NCBI RefSeq assembly: GCF_000332155.1 | Contig: NZ_KB235904.1 | Coordinates: 1,043,810 to 1,107,809 of the forward strand | Direction: 5' to 3' | DNA length: 64,000 nucleotides | Origin: Kamptonema formosum PCC 6407 | GTDB lineage: Bacteria; Cyanobacteriota; Cyanobacteriia; Cyanobacteriales; Microcoleaceae | In this document: positions 8,109 to 16,693 of the stretch, one piece after another | Layout of the letters: every line of letters begins with the position of its first letter | Position numbering within the stretch: position 1 is the stretch's first letter | Position numbers and translations under genes: made by a program | Notes under the pieces: model-generated | The model's input: the letters and a program-made list of their open reading frames with translations, nothing else | Databases searched by the model: none | What the model was told of the DNA's origin: nothing

Positions 8109-10253
8109 ATGTCTTTACCCCGCCCCGTCTCAGATACCCTAGTTGACCTGCTGAAGCCGATCGCACAGAGTTTGGGAGATCGATTGGGAGCAACCGTCAC
8201 CAGTCAGTCTTTTTCTGAAGGGTCATTAGGAGTTCAGGCCCTTCGTCATCAAGTCAAAAAAGATCGGCGTTGGATTCAAGCGCAAATTCAATTTCTACAG
8301 CGGCAAGAACGTCGGGAACAAGAATTAAAAGAGATTACAAGCGTAGAAAAAGCACGCGCTAACGAGTTAAGAGAAGAAGAATTAAGAGATCGGCGAGAAA
8401 TTAGTAGATTATGCCGCGAACTGATGCGGGAATTACAGGCAGAAGCAATTAAAATCAAGCTGAGTGAGATTCAAGTTATTTGGGATCGAGACACTTGGTT
8501 TTCTAATTTAAGCAGACAAGAAACAGAGCAAATTTTGCAGCAGCAACAGCACCGATTATTGCTGTTAGTTTCTCCAGCTAAAATCAGCAAAGATTGCCCA
8601 GATTCTTTCCGGCATAACTTGAATATCGAGTTACCCGCTAAGTTGAGATCGTTTTTGAGCCAGTATTATCCTCAACATAGCGAAACTTGTCCAGTTCAGT
8701 TTTACGGCGACTATTTCAAACAGCCAATTTCTGATATTGATGTGGAGCGGTTGCAGACAATTTTAGGCCCAGTGCCGACGGCGATTCTTTATAGCGATAT
8801 CAGCGACTATGAAGTGAATTTTCATGTTGGTTTTTGGGGAATGGTAAATCAAACTGTTTCCTTAGTATCGATTCAGCCTTGGAACTGGGAAAAAGTTTAC
8901 GAACAGTTGGGAATAGATGGTACTGACGAAAAAGTATGTCTGCGAATTATTAGGCAAATAATTGTTTCAATACATAAGTTATTAGCAGGATTTTTAGCAG
9001 ATTTATATTACCTCAGTATTGATTTCAACTATGAACCACAACTTTACGATTTAAAATCTGAATTTGTTCAAGAATGGTTCGATCAAGAATGGGTTGAACC
9101 TTATATTGAAAGTCTGAAAGTGATTCAGCGACAGCAAAGAGCCGCTTGTGAAGTAGAGTTGCGACGGCTGGCAGATCGGGAAAATAGGGCTAAGCTTCAG
9201 CGCGATATTTTAGGAGAAGCGGAGCGCAAGCGCAGAGAACAAGCTGAGGCTGAGTATAAGCGCCAAGAACAAGTAGCATCTAAAAAAATTAAAACTAAAA
9301 CATGGCAATGCGTTTGCACTTTGCCTGGACATTCATCTTTTGTAAATTCAATTGCTATTAGTCCAGATGGGCTGATTCTTGCTAGTGGGAGTTGGGACAG
9401 AACTATTAAGCTCTGGAACTTAGAAACGGGGGAGTTAACAACCACTTTAACTGGGCATTCCGATCGGGTAAATTCGGTAGCTATTAGCTCTGATGGAGAG
9501 CTTCTTGTTAGTGGTAGTTCTGATGAGACTATTAAACTTTGGAATCTCCATAGCGGTGAGTTACTTGGCACTCTCCCTGGCCATTCTATTGGGGTTAATT
9601 CTGTTGCTATTAGCCCCGATGGGCAGCTCGTAGCTAGCTGCGGCGGTAGTGACTATACAATTAAGCTTTGGCATTTAGACAGTGGCGAATTGCTGCGGAC
9701 TTTGACGGGGCATTTAGATGATGTGAATGCGGTGGTTTTTAGCCCTGATGGTCAAGTTTTGGCGAGCGGAAGTTCTGATGCGACGAGCAAGGTTTGGGAT
9801 GTGGAAACTGGAGAGTTACAGCGTACTCTTTCTGGTTTGAATTTGGGGGTGAATTCTATTGCGATTAGTCCTGATGGACAAACGCTTGTGAGTGTGAGAA
9901 ATGATTACACGATTAAGCTGCGGAATTTGCCGACGGGCAGGCTGATGCGAATTCTCAGTAATAATCAACGTAAAGGTAATGATGTTGGCAATTCTAGCAG
10001 GGGTAATGCGCCACACATTTTGAGAAATTATGTAGGTAGAGGTAATTCGGTGGCGATTAGTCCTGATGGGTTGACTCTGGCTAGCGGCAGTGATGATAAT
10101 ACGATTAAGATTTGGAATGTGGCGACTGGGCAACTGATGAATACTCTGACGGGACATTCGGGGACGGTTTATTCGGTGGCGATCGCACGGGATGGTAAGC
10201 TGCTCGTCAGTGGTAGCGGTGATGAGACGATTAAGATTTGGCGCTGCGATTAA
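8109..10253 (+). CDS. WD40-repeat protein with a coiled-coil N-terminal region, 714 aa
   Basis: Residues ~403-714 contain seven WD40 repeats, enough for one complete propeller; typical units are GHSSFVNSIAISPDGLILAS and SDETIKLWNL. Repeats 5 and 6 are degenerate (KLRNL; an Asn/Gly-rich insert precedes repeat 6). Residues 1-400 are unrelated. They are charged and helical in the first 130 (RREQELKEITSVEKARANEL), contain a globular stretch with Tyr/Trp-rich segments, and end in an Arg/Glu-rich coiled coil (KRREQAEAEYKRQEQ). Propellers of this kind serve as protein-binding platforms; the partner is unknown. The N-terminal architecture is shared by other cyanobacterial WD40 proteins. Confidence 0.8.
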   Translation: MSLPRPVSDTLVDLLKPIAQSLGDRLGATVTSQSFSEGSLGVQALRHQVKKDRRWIQAQIQFLQRQERREQELKEITSVEKARANELREEELRDRREISRLCRELMRELQAEAIKIKLSEIQVIWDRDTWFSNLSRQETEQILQQQQHRLLLLVSPAKISKDCPDSFRHNLNIELPAKLRSFLSQYYPQHSETCPVQFYGDYFKQPISDIDVERLQTILGPVPTAILYSDISDYEVNFHVGFWGMVNQTVSLVSIQPWNWEKVYEQLGIDGTDEKVCLRIIRQIIVSIHKLLAGFLADLYYLSIDFNYEPQLYDLKSEFVQEWFDQEWVEPYIESLKVIQRQQRAACEVELRRLADRENRAKLQRDILGEAERKRREQAEAEYKRQEQVASKKIKTKTWQCVCTLPGHSSFVNSIAISPDGLILASGSWDRTIKLWNLETGELTTTLTGHSDRVNSVAISSDGELLVSGSSDETIKLWNLHSGELLGTLPGHSIGVNSVAISPDGQLVASCGGSDYTIKLWHLDSGELLRTLTGHLDDVNAVVFSPDGQVLASGSSDATSKVWDVETGELQRTLSGLNLGVNSIAISPDGQTLVSVRNDYTIKLRNLPTGRLMRILSNNQRKGNDVGNSSRGNAPHILRNYVGRGNSVAISPDGLTLASGSDDNTIKIWNVATGQLMNTLTGHSGTVYSVAIARDGKLLVSGSGDETIKIWRCD

Positions 10254-10347
10254 GGCAAGTGGGGTGGCTCGGTTGTGAGAAGAGAAAAATATTTTTTTTC
10301 TTGCTTGCGGATTTGAGGAAAGTTGTGTTATGATTGTAAATCGAAGT

Positions 10348-10419
10348 GCTGGCGTAGCTCAGTGGTAGAGCAGCTGATTTGTAATCAGCCGGTCATGGGT
10401 TCAAATCCGATCGCCAGCT
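10348..10419 (+). tRNA. tRNA-Thr (anticodon TGT)
   Basis: The acceptor stem GCTGGCG (10348-10354) pairs with CGCCAGC (10412-10418), with T as discriminator base. D arm GCTCAGTGGTAGAGC, anticodon stem-loop GCTGA-TTTGTAA-TCAGC with TGT at 10380-10382, and TTCAAAT in the T loop all fit. TGT reads ACA (Thr). CCA is not encoded. Confidence 0.95.
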
Positions 10420-10485
10420 TTTTTAGTTCAAGCTAGTCTATGTAAGGCTTTCAGCTATTTACACATTATTAATTATAGAACTTTT

Positions 10486-10520
10486 ATCTGTAACGCCCTT
10501 GTCCTGGCGGCGTTACAGAT
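10486..10520. terminator. Hairpin downstream of tRNA-Thr
   Basis: Twelve-base arms ATCTGTAACGCC (10486-10497) and GGCGTTACAGAT (10509-10520) pair perfectly around an 11-base loop. There is no clean T-run, so it may be either a weak terminator or a dispersed repeat. It separates the tRNA from the zinc-responsive island. Confidence 0.4.
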
Positions 10521-10591
10521 ACTTTTGCGTAAATCCTGTATAAAAATCTAAACAGGTGACTTTTATAGAAAATTTTGGTAATTTATGCGCG

Positions 10592-10608
10592 ATAATGATT
10601 ATCATTAT
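10592..10608. promoter_or_regulatory. Fur-family (probable Zur) operator 1
   Basis: ATAATGAT-T-ATCATTAT is a perfect 17-bp palindrome, made of the GATAAT hexamers that build Fur/Zur boxes. It ends 4 bp before the start codon at 10613, so a bound repressor would block initiation directly. The downstream metal-chaperone genes make Zur more likely than Fur. Confidence 0.75.
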
Positions 10609-10612
10609 TTCT

Positions 10613-11395
10613 ATGAACCAACTTGTAATCACTGCCGTAGCAGGCCCAGCCGGCATCGGCAAAACCACCTGGATTCGACAGCAAATAGCGACAGAACCCT
10701 TACCAGCGGTATATTTCAGCCCCGGAACAGGTAACGTCCCCATAGACCAAGCCTGCATCGCCGCTGAATTTCCCCAAGTGAAAACCCTAAGTGACACCCA
10801 AAAATCCTTACTCACCAAACACTTAATAAATGGTGGCGTAGCCTACATTGAATTGGGGTGTTACCTGCAACTTGATGCCGTCAACAGCTTGCTAGAGGAA
10901 TTTCCCAGTCGCCGCGTCTGCATAGTACCGCCGACGATAAAAGACAGCGAGTGGCAAAATTGGGCCGATGAAACTGTCGAGGGAGTATCAATCAATCAGC
11001 AATGCGAAGAACTATCAATTTGGCGATTACCCCTACAAGGAAATGTCATTGACCCCGTAAGTCTCGATGTTTTTTGGTATCAAGAAATGACCCAAGGAGC
11101 CTATGGCAAAATTCACAGAGCCAAAGGCATTTTTGACATCGCTGACGGGAGAGCATTCTACTTAGATTTCGTTGCCGAACTTGCAGAAACCAAATATGAA
11201 GAATTGAATCTCCCCCGCTGGCTAGAAGGCAAACCCCAACGCTTCAGCGGGATCGAAATTATCGGTGAAAATCTGGATGAAACTGCATTGCTCCAAACTT
11301 TAGAATACTCCTGTTTGCCAGAAGCCGCAATCTTATATTACCAGCAGCAAGTTAAAGATTCAATGTCATTATCAGCAGAGGAAGAAACAACATGA
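10613..11395 (+). CDS. CobW-like P-loop protein without the CxCC motif, 260 aa
   Basis: The protein starts MNQLVITAVAGPAGIGKTTW; the Walker A loop GPAGIGKT sits at residues ~10-17. I chose the ATG at 10613 because an upstream in-frame extension would run through the operator. The C-terminal part (YGKIHRAKGIFDIADGRAFY, then FSGIEIIGENLDETALLQTLEYSC) resembles the CobW C-terminal domain. Unlike the CobW protein at 13243 it has no CxCC metal motif and no His-rich loop. A divergent member of the COG0523 metallochaperone family under zinc control is inferred. Its stop overlaps the start of the phosphoesterase gene (ATGA), so the two are translationally coupled. Confidence 0.7.
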   Translation: MNQLVITAVAGPAGIGKTTWIRQQIATEPLPAVYFSPGTGNVPIDQACIAAEFPQVKTLSDTQKSLLTKHLINGGVAYIELGCYLQLDAVNSLLEEFPSRRVCIVPPTIKDSEWQNWADETVEGVSINQQCEELSIWRLPLQGNVIDPVSLDVFWYQEMTQGAYGKIHRAKGIFDIADGRAFYLDFVAELAETKYEELNLPRWLEGKPQRFSGIEIIGENLDETALLQTLEYSCLPEAAILYYQQQVKDSMSLSAEEETT

Positions 11396-12207
11396 AAATT
11401 GCAGTTATGTCTTGCATTCATGGTAACTATGAAGCCTTGAATGCAGTTTTGACAGATATTGACCAACAAAAAGCTGATAGCATCTTTTGTCTCGGAGATT
11501 TAGTTGGTTATGGCCCCCATCCTCACGCAGTTGTTGAGCAAATTCGCTCCTTAGATATTCCCACTTGTGCGGGATGTTGGGATGAAGATATTGTCGAAGG
11601 CTTAAACTCCTGTGAATGTAGTTATCCCTCAGTGTTAGCAGAAAAACGGGGCAAATTAGCTCACGAATGGACTAACCAGAATATCTACCCTGAAACGCGG
11701 GAATATTTAGCACAATTGCCTCACAGTTTAAAGGAAAATAACCTTTGTTTTGTTCATGGTAGCCCCCATACAGCCCATGAGTATTTATTGCCCGAATTAG
11801 ATGCTTTTATCGCCTTAGAAAGAGTCTTATCTACTGGTGCAGATGTACTATTTTGCGGTCATACTCATGTGCCATATATCCGCACTTTAGATGGCGGTCA
11901 ATTGCAGGTAAAAGTAACTGGTAGCGACGGGAAAGTAGATGATTATTTAAATTTTTCTGCGCCTGTTTTAAAGATTGTTAATGTCGGTTCGGTTGGAGAA
12001 CCGCGTCATGGAAGGCCAAATGCTACTTACGTTATTTACGATGAAGATACACAAAATGTGACATTAAGAGAGGTTGAATATGACTATCAAAAAACCTGTG
12101 CTGCGATTATCGAAAAAGGTTTGCCGCCTATCTTTGCATGGCGTTTAGCCAGAGGTTTAGAGTTTGCAGAAAGAGCAGACGATCCTACTCATGTTTGTGC
12201 AAGATAG
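11392..12207 (+). CDS. Metallophosphoesterase-family protein with altered metal ligands, 271 aa
   Basis: The fold is that of YfcE-like calcineurin phosphoesterases: a first motif SCIHGN (residues 7-12), then CLGDLVGYGPHP, AGCWDED, CFVHGSPH and CGHTHVPY in the usual order. Two ligands differ from the consensus DxH...GNH(D/E): the first Asp is Cys8, and the Asn of the GN motif is replaced in GCWDE. The GD, HG and GHTH motifs remain. Activity with a different metal, or a binding role, is possible. It is coupled to the upstream GTPase and lies in the zinc-responsive operon. The substrate is unknown. Confidence 0.75.
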   Translation: MKIAVMSCIHGNYEALNAVLTDIDQQKADSIFCLGDLVGYGPHPHAVVEQIRSLDIPTCAGCWDEDIVEGLNSCECSYPSVLAEKRGKLAHEWTNQNIYPETREYLAQLPHSLKENNLCFVHGSPHTAHEYLLPELDAFIALERVLSTGADVLFCGHTHVPYIRTLDGGQLQVKVTGSDGKVDDYLNFSAPVLKIVNVGSVGEPRHGRPNATYVIYDEDTQNVTLREVEYDYQKTCAAIIEKGLPPIFAWRLARGLEFAERADDPTHVCAR

Positions 12208-12405
12208 GTAATTGGTAATTGGTAATAGCTAATAGCTAATGGCTAATTGCTAATTGCTAATGGCTAATGGTTAATGGCTAATGACTAATGGCTAATTATC
12301 CCTCTCCCCTCTCCCCTCTCCTCTCTCTTCCTCTTTCCCTAGCTACTGACGCACCCTACGAATACTACTACGAATACTGCAAATTTTACGAAAAAGCAAA
12401 TCAAA
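12208..12405. repeat. Heptamer repeat spacer
   Basis: About 75 bp of ggctaat/tgctaat heptamers are followed by a CCCTCTCCCCTCTCC pyrimidine run and by GACGCACCCTACGA. No gene is visible. A loss of the operator-driven transcript here cannot be excluded, as no separate operator precedes the gene at 12406. Confidence 0.7.
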
Positions 12406-13128
12406 ATGTGGGCAATTTTAAGCGGAATCGAAGGAAATCTAAAAGCTTACGAAGCTGTACTTAATGACATTAAGCGCCAACGAGTTAGAGTCGAACAACT
12501 GTATATTATTGGTGACTTAGTTGGCATTAATCCCGACTGCGATAAATTAGTAGAGCGTTTGCAAAAACCGCGTCAAGGTGAATTATTACCTCAAGTTTGT
12601 ACGGGATGGTGGGAGGAACAATGCTTCATTTTACACGCTATTGGTGCTACTAGCGAACCGATTGAGTTAATCGAGAAATATGGTCAGAATACAGTTAAAT
12701 CTCTCTGGGATTCTGTGTCACGTAAGTCTGTACAATGGCTGAGGTCTTTGAATTTTGGCTTTCACGAACTTGACTGCTTGTTAATTCATGGTAGTACGGC
12801 CGGTGCTGCGGATAAATTAACTCCAGAAACGCCTGCTTTTGTGATGCTAGATCGGCTAATTCGCGCTGATGTAAATAACTTATTTTGCGGTCGATCTGGT
12901 TTAACTTTCCAGTATCAATTACAAGGGGGTTCGATTAATAATACTGTGCAAACTCTCGATTCTCAAAACTCTCCTCAAACTGTTACTGTCACTGCACGTC
13001 AAGTTATTGGAGTTGGTAATGTTGGCCGCCAACCCGGAGTTGCAACCTACACTTTATATAATCCTGAGTGCGATCGCATTCAGTTTAAGACGGTGCATTA
13101 TGGGGGGAAAAAGGGGTTTCAATCATAG
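12406..13128 (+). CDS. Degenerate metallophosphoesterase homologue, 240 aa
   Basis: It aligns by eye with the preceding phosphoesterase (IGDLVGINPDCD, LIHGST, and a C-terminal VIGVGNVGRQPG like the other's VNVGSVGEPRHG) but has lost most metal ligands: SGIEGN replaces DxHGN, GWWEEQ replaces GNHD, and CGRSGLT replaces GHTH. It is therefore probably not a phosphoesterase. Pairing of an altered and a dead homologue suggests a heteromeric complex or a metal-sensing partner, which is inference. It sits between the phosphoesterase and the CobW gene on the same strand. Confidence 0.65.
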   Translation: MWAILSGIEGNLKAYEAVLNDIKRQRVRVEQLYIIGDLVGINPDCDKLVERLQKPRQGELLPQVCTGWWEEQCFILHAIGATSEPIELIEKYGQNTVKSLWDSVSRKSVQWLRSLNFGFHELDCLLIHGSTAGAADKLTPETPAFVMLDRLIRADVNNLFCGRSGLTFQYQLQGGSINNTVQTLDSQNSPQTVTVTARQVIGVGNVGRQPGVATYTLYNPECDRIQFKTVHYGGKKGFQS

Positions 13129-13242
13129 CAGATTTTCTCTCTAGTTTTTGTAAATAATCTAGAGGTTTCTGGTGCGACTTAGCCAGCGCCAAGACAGATT
13201 TTTCTAACAAATACCCAAACTCAAATTAATAGAAGAGGAACC

Positions 13243-14319
13243 ATGACTAATCTCAATGTACAAACCCCAGATTTTATATACAACATTCCCAAAAGAGGAA
13301 TGCCTGTAACTATAATTACAGGCTTTCTTGGCAGTGGTAAAACTACCTTACTCAATCAAATTCTCAAAAATAAGCAAGACTTAAAAGTTGCCGTTCTAGT
13401 TAATGAATTTGGGGATATCAACATTGATTCCCAGTTACTTATTTCTACCGACGACGACATGGTAGAATTGACTAACGGCTGTATTTGCTGCACAATTAAT
13501 GATGGATTACTTGATGCAGTTTACAGAGTCTTAGAGCGAGACGATCGCATTGACTATATGGTGATTGAAACGACGGGAGTTGCCGATCCGCTACCAATTA
13601 TTTTAACATTTGTCGGTACGGAGTTGCGGGATTTGACTAACTTAGATTCTGTTCTCACAGTCATTGATGCTGAAACATTTACTCCCGAACATTTCGACAG
13701 TGAAGCCGCTTTTAAACAAATAGCATTTGGCGATATTCTTCTGCTGAACAAAACTGATTTGGCTACGCCTGAAAAAGTCAAAGAATTAGAAGATTATATT
13801 CGCACAGTCAAAGAGGGGGCAAGGATTCTACACTCTAAATATGGTGAAGTTCCTTTACCGTTAATTTTGGGGTTAGGATTAGCAGAAATAGAGCTTTACA
13901 GTAACATGGAGAATGGGGATAAACATGACCACGAACATGACAATGAACATAACCATGAACATCACCACGAACATGACAATGAACATCACCACGAACATAA
14001 CCATGAACATCATCATCATCACTCCGAACACTTAGCCAATGATGGATTTGTTTCGGTTTCGTTCCAAAGCGATCGCCCTTTTTCCATTAATAAATTTCAA
14101 GATTTTTTAGAGTATAAGTTGCCTAACGATGTATTTCGAGCTAAAGGCATTCTCTGGTTTGTCGAAAGCGATTTACGGCATCTATTTCAACTCAGTGGAA
14201 AACGATTTAGCTTAGATGCTGACGAATGGGGTAAATCTCCCAGCAATCAGATAGTCTTAATTGGTCGCAACTTGAATACCGCAGAATTACGGCAACAACT
14301 TGCTGAATGTGTGGCTTAA
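13243..14319 (+). CDS. CobW/COG0523 GTPase, probable zinc metallochaperone, 358 aa
   Basis: Walker A GFLGSGKT is at residues 27-34, the metal motif CICC at 80-83, and the nucleotide-specificity motif NKTD near 167. Residues 227-263 are a His-rich loop of repeated HEH/HHEHD units with about 20 His. The CobW C-terminal domain follows. This combination (CxCC plus His loop, near a Zur-type box) marks the zinc-transferase branch of COG0523, which hands zinc to essential enzymes when zinc is scarce. The start is preceded by AGAGGAA. It follows the other three zinc-island genes on the same strand. Confidence 0.88.
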   Translation: MTNLNVQTPDFIYNIPKRGMPVTIITGFLGSGKTTLLNQILKNKQDLKVAVLVNEFGDINIDSQLLISTDDDMVELTNGCICCTINDGLLDAVYRVLERDDRIDYMVIETTGVADPLPIILTFVGTELRDLTNLDSVLTVIDAETFTPEHFDSEAAFKQIAFGDILLLNKTDLATPEKVKELEDYIRTVKEGARILHSKYGEVPLPLILGLGLAEIELYSNMENGDKHDHEHDNEHNHEHHHEHDNEHHHEHNHEHHHHHSEHLANDGFVSVSFQSDRPFSINKFQDFLEYKLPNDVFRAKGILWFVESDLRHLFQLSGKRFSLDADEWGKSPSNQIVLIGRNLNTAELRQQLAECVA

Positions 14320-14356
14320 AAATTAATTCCCAAAAAACCAATAATTTTTAGAAAAT

Positions 14357-15856
14357 TCAAACATCTGCGATTAGCCTGATTTTCCTTAAAACAAAGGTTA
14401 ATATTGTTTCTTCTTTAGCAATGATATCTGCTGTAACTTCCATGCCTGTTTGTAGGGGATACTGTTGTTCTTCTCTCACAAGATATGTTTTTTCGGCTTC
14501 AATTTTTACCTGGTAATAACCAGTGGATTTGTCACCATTAGTAGGTGCGATCGCATCGGGAGAAATTTCTCTAACAGCGCCTTTGAGAGTGCCGTAATCG
14601 GGGTAGGGATAGGCAGAAATCCGCAGTTGCACTTTACCTTGCTGACAGTTTTCAACCTTCGCCTCTTGGCAAATTTGGACTTTGCTGATATCTTGCGTGG
14701 CAACGCGGGTGACGATCGCGATGGGAGTGCGATCGGGGGCAATTTGCGCGATCGCATCTCCCAATTGTACCACCTGGCCGGGATTTCGCAACTCCAGCTT
14801 TAACACAGTGCCGTTTACCGTTGCTCGGATCGCAGTTTGAGTTAAATCTGCTTCAATTTGTCGGATTTGGGAGCGATCGCGCTGCTGCTGCTTGCTAATT
14901 TCCACTCGCTGCTGAATTAGCGCTTCTCGCTCCCGATTAAGTGCTGCTAAGGTTGCTTCCCCAGTGGCTTTTTCCGCCGCCATACGTTGCTGTGCGATCG
15001 CCACTTCTGCACTGCTGGGGTTGAGAGCAGTTTTAGTCCGCTGCAACCGCGCCGCCACCGCTTCCATAACTTGCTGCTGTCGCAAAATCGCTTGTTTTTG
15101 GGCTTCAATGGCTCCTTTTTGTGCCGCTACTGCCTGTGCTTGCTGTTCTACCGCTAATTTTGCCTCCTCAAACTGATCCTGAGAAAGCGCCCCCGTTTCC
15201 GCGATCGGCTCGTAGCGATCGCGCTTCGATACCGCTGTCTTTAAAGCCGCCTCCACCGATTTTAAATTTGCCTCCCCTGACTTTAAATCTGCTTGAAATC
15301 TTTGCAATTCCTTCTGCTCCGATCTCAAATTGGCTTCAGCTTCCTCCACTTCTGCCACACTATTTTCTTGCCGATCTTCATGCTCCCGCTGGCTGCGTTT
15401 CAATTCAGCCAAAGCTGAAGCAACTGTGCGATTCATGCGGTCAGTTTCCGCAATTTTTTGCCGTTCTAAAGCTAGGATTTGAGCATCAAATTGAGTGAAT
15501 TGTCGCTCTAGTTGCTGAAGATTTCCCTGCAACTGCTTTTTCTCATTTTGCAGCCGCAAATCTTCCACAATAGCAATGACATCCCCCTTGTTTACCCTTT
15601 GATTTTCTTTAACTTTAATACTTCCGATCGTCCCCTCGCTTGATGCTTGTACAATTCGGATTTCTCCTGTTGGTCTAACTGTGGCAGGTGCTCTCACTGT
15701 CACATTATATTTGAGTGTGGCTGCCAAAACCAAAGCAATCCCGACAGCCGCCGCTTGCAACAATCCTCCTAGCACCATCCAAGGATTAATTGGAGGTAAA
15801 AATTCTTCGCTATAAACCGTAGGTAAAAAAGCTTCGTTTGAGTCGTTTAATTTCAT
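14357..15856 (-). CDS. HlyD-family secretion adaptor, 499 aa
   Basis: One membrane segment lies near residues 25-48 (PWMVLGGLLQAAAVGIALVLAAT). It is followed by a biotinyl-lipoyl half-motif (GEIRIVQASSEGTIGSIKVKENQRVNKGDVIAIVED), a coiled coil of ~230 residues with many Gln/Glu/Ala, the second half-motif ATVNGTVLKLELRNPGQVVQLGD, and a beta-barrel domain. This is a periplasmic adaptor that would link the C39-peptidase ABC exporter at 17908-20052 to a TolC-like channel. It lies 149 bp downstream of the precursor peptide on the same strand, so both probably share the operator at 16306. Confidence 0.88.
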   Translation of the reverse strand: MKLNDSNEAFLPTVYSEEFLPPINPWMVLGGLLQAAAVGIALVLAATLKYNVTVRAPATVRPTGEIRIVQASSEGTIGSIKVKENQRVNKGDVIAIVEDLRLQNEKKQLQGNLQQLERQFTQFDAQILALERQKIAETDRMNRTVASALAELKRSQREHEDRQENSVAEVEEAEANLRSEQKELQRFQADLKSGEANLKSVEAALKTAVSKRDRYEPIAETGALSQDQFEEAKLAVEQQAQAVAAQKGAIEAQKQAILRQQQVMEAVAARLQRTKTALNPSSAEVAIAQQRMAAEKATGEATLAALNREREALIQQRVEISKQQQRDRSQIRQIEADLTQTAIRATVNGTVLKLELRNPGQVVQLGDAIAQIAPDRTPIAIVTRVATQDISKVQICQEAKVENCQQGKVQLRISAYPYPDYGTLKGAVREISPDAIAPTNGDKSTGYYQVKIEAEKTYLVREEQQYPLQTGMEVTADIIAKEETILTFVLRKIRLIADV

Positions 15857-16005
15857 TAAAAACTGGAATTAATTCCTAGAACAATTAATTTTATTGCTAA
15901 AATTAATGACCCAGAAAAGATATCGCGAATACTTTCTGGATCTACTGTCTATCAATTACAGACTTTTGAGGATATCCCGATTTAACTAGCCCTAAAAATC
16001 CCTAC

Positions 16006-16233
16006 TTATGCCAGCAGAGTTGAGCTTTCTTCTGCCACGCCAGAGTAGTGATGCCAAGGCATACTGCACTGGGTGCTACCGCAGGTACAACCTCCAGAAA
16101 CAGAGGACATATCTTCATCGGTAAGTTCGATCAAACCGGCTGGATTTTCTGGCAGTTGTGCCTTTTCTTCAGCACTCAAGCTATCCAGATAGTCTTCATC
16201 TTTCCAAGCGCGGATGATGTGTTCGTTCAACAT
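16006..16233 (-). CDS. Lanthipeptide precursor, mersacidin/lichenicidin-like, 75 aa
   Basis: Substrate of the LanM at 20083-23274. I start it at the ATG at 16231-16233, preceded by AAGGAG at 9-bp spacing, not at the longer upstream frame. The leader (residues 1-48) has the type-II form: IIRAWKDEDYLDSLSAEEKA, LPENPAGLIELTDED, and a double-Gly cleavage site at 47-48. The 27-residue core (49-75) begins CTCGSTQC, carries PWHHY in the middle and ends SSTLLA: three Cys (49, 51, 56), five Ser, three Thr, two adjacent His. A C39 protease would release the core. Cys and His are typical zinc ligands. The exact structure cannot be predicted from sequence. Confidence 0.85.
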   Translation of the reverse strand: MLNEHIIRAWKDEDYLDSLSAEEKAQLPENPAGLIELTDEDMSSVSGGCTCGSTQCSMPWHHYSGVAEESSTLLA

Positions 16234-16305
16234 GATGCACCACTCCTTATGGGTACAAGAATTTATAGAGAGGTGATTCCCTATAGGTTGAGTATACTGC
16301 ATGGA

Positions 16306-16322
16306 ATGATAATCATTATCAT
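16306..16322. promoter_or_regulatory. Fur-family (probable Zur) operator 2, precursor promoter
   Basis: ATGATAAT-C-ATTATCAT is a perfect 17-bp palindrome centred at 16314, 73 bp upstream of the precursor start on the minus strand. It contains the 7-1-7 form TGATAAT-N-ATTATCA. An AT-rich stretch adjoins it on the upstream side. Confidence 0.8.
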
Positions 16323-16425
16323 AATTTGATTATTTTTTATTGATTTTATAGTTTGTTTTATAACTACAGCTTATGATATTCCGATTTTAGCCGCGTATTG
16401 AAGGGCTTATACCAATTCTTAAAGC

Positions 16426-16540
16426 TATAGCAACCGCCAGGGCGGTTAAGGGGCTAGGGGCTAGGGGCTAGGGGCTAGGGAAGAGGGGAAGAGGGGATGA
16501 AGAAAGTTTCAACGTCTTAACCGCCCTGGCGGTTGCTATA
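16426..16540. repeat. 115-bp element with perfect 25-bp inverted ends
   Basis: Arms of 25 bp (16426-16450 and 16516-16540; core AACCGCCAGGGCGGTT, itself palindromic) flank 65 bp of ggggctag and aagaggggaag low-complexity sequence. The arms end in TATA on both outer sides. It may be a MITE-like insertion between the precursor and the oxidoreductase gene. The remaining bases up to 16650 hold a CCCCCCTTGCC/GGGGGAACTACAGGGGGG-like segment but no gene. Confidence 0.6.
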
Positions 16541-16653
16541 TGACTACAAATCTCTACCCCCCTTGCCAAGGGGGAACTACAGGGGGGTCAAATCTGTAGC
16601 TGTAGATCGAGGAATTGGGATTAGAACTGTAAGCGATCGCGATCGATCCGATT

Positions 16654-16670
16654 ATAATGATAATCATTAT
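16654..16670. promoter_or_regulatory. Fur-family (probable Zur) operator 3
   Basis: ATAATGAT-A-ATCATTAT is a perfect 17-bp palindrome, 24 bp upstream of the oxidoreductase start at 16694. The overlapping 13-bp core GATAATCATTATC continues to 16671. Confidence 0.78.
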
Positions 16671-16693
16671 CGCAATCGCAACCAAAATTTTCT

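Noticed and set aside
8109..10253. WD40 protein as a defence or NACHT-type gene
   Set aside because: No NTPase motif (Walker A) is visible in the N-terminal 400 residues.
16234..16302. Longer precursor start at 16302
   Set aside because: The extra 23 residues lack an RBS and would run toward the operator region, while the ATG at 16233 has AAGGAG at ideal distance and gives a typical type-II leader.
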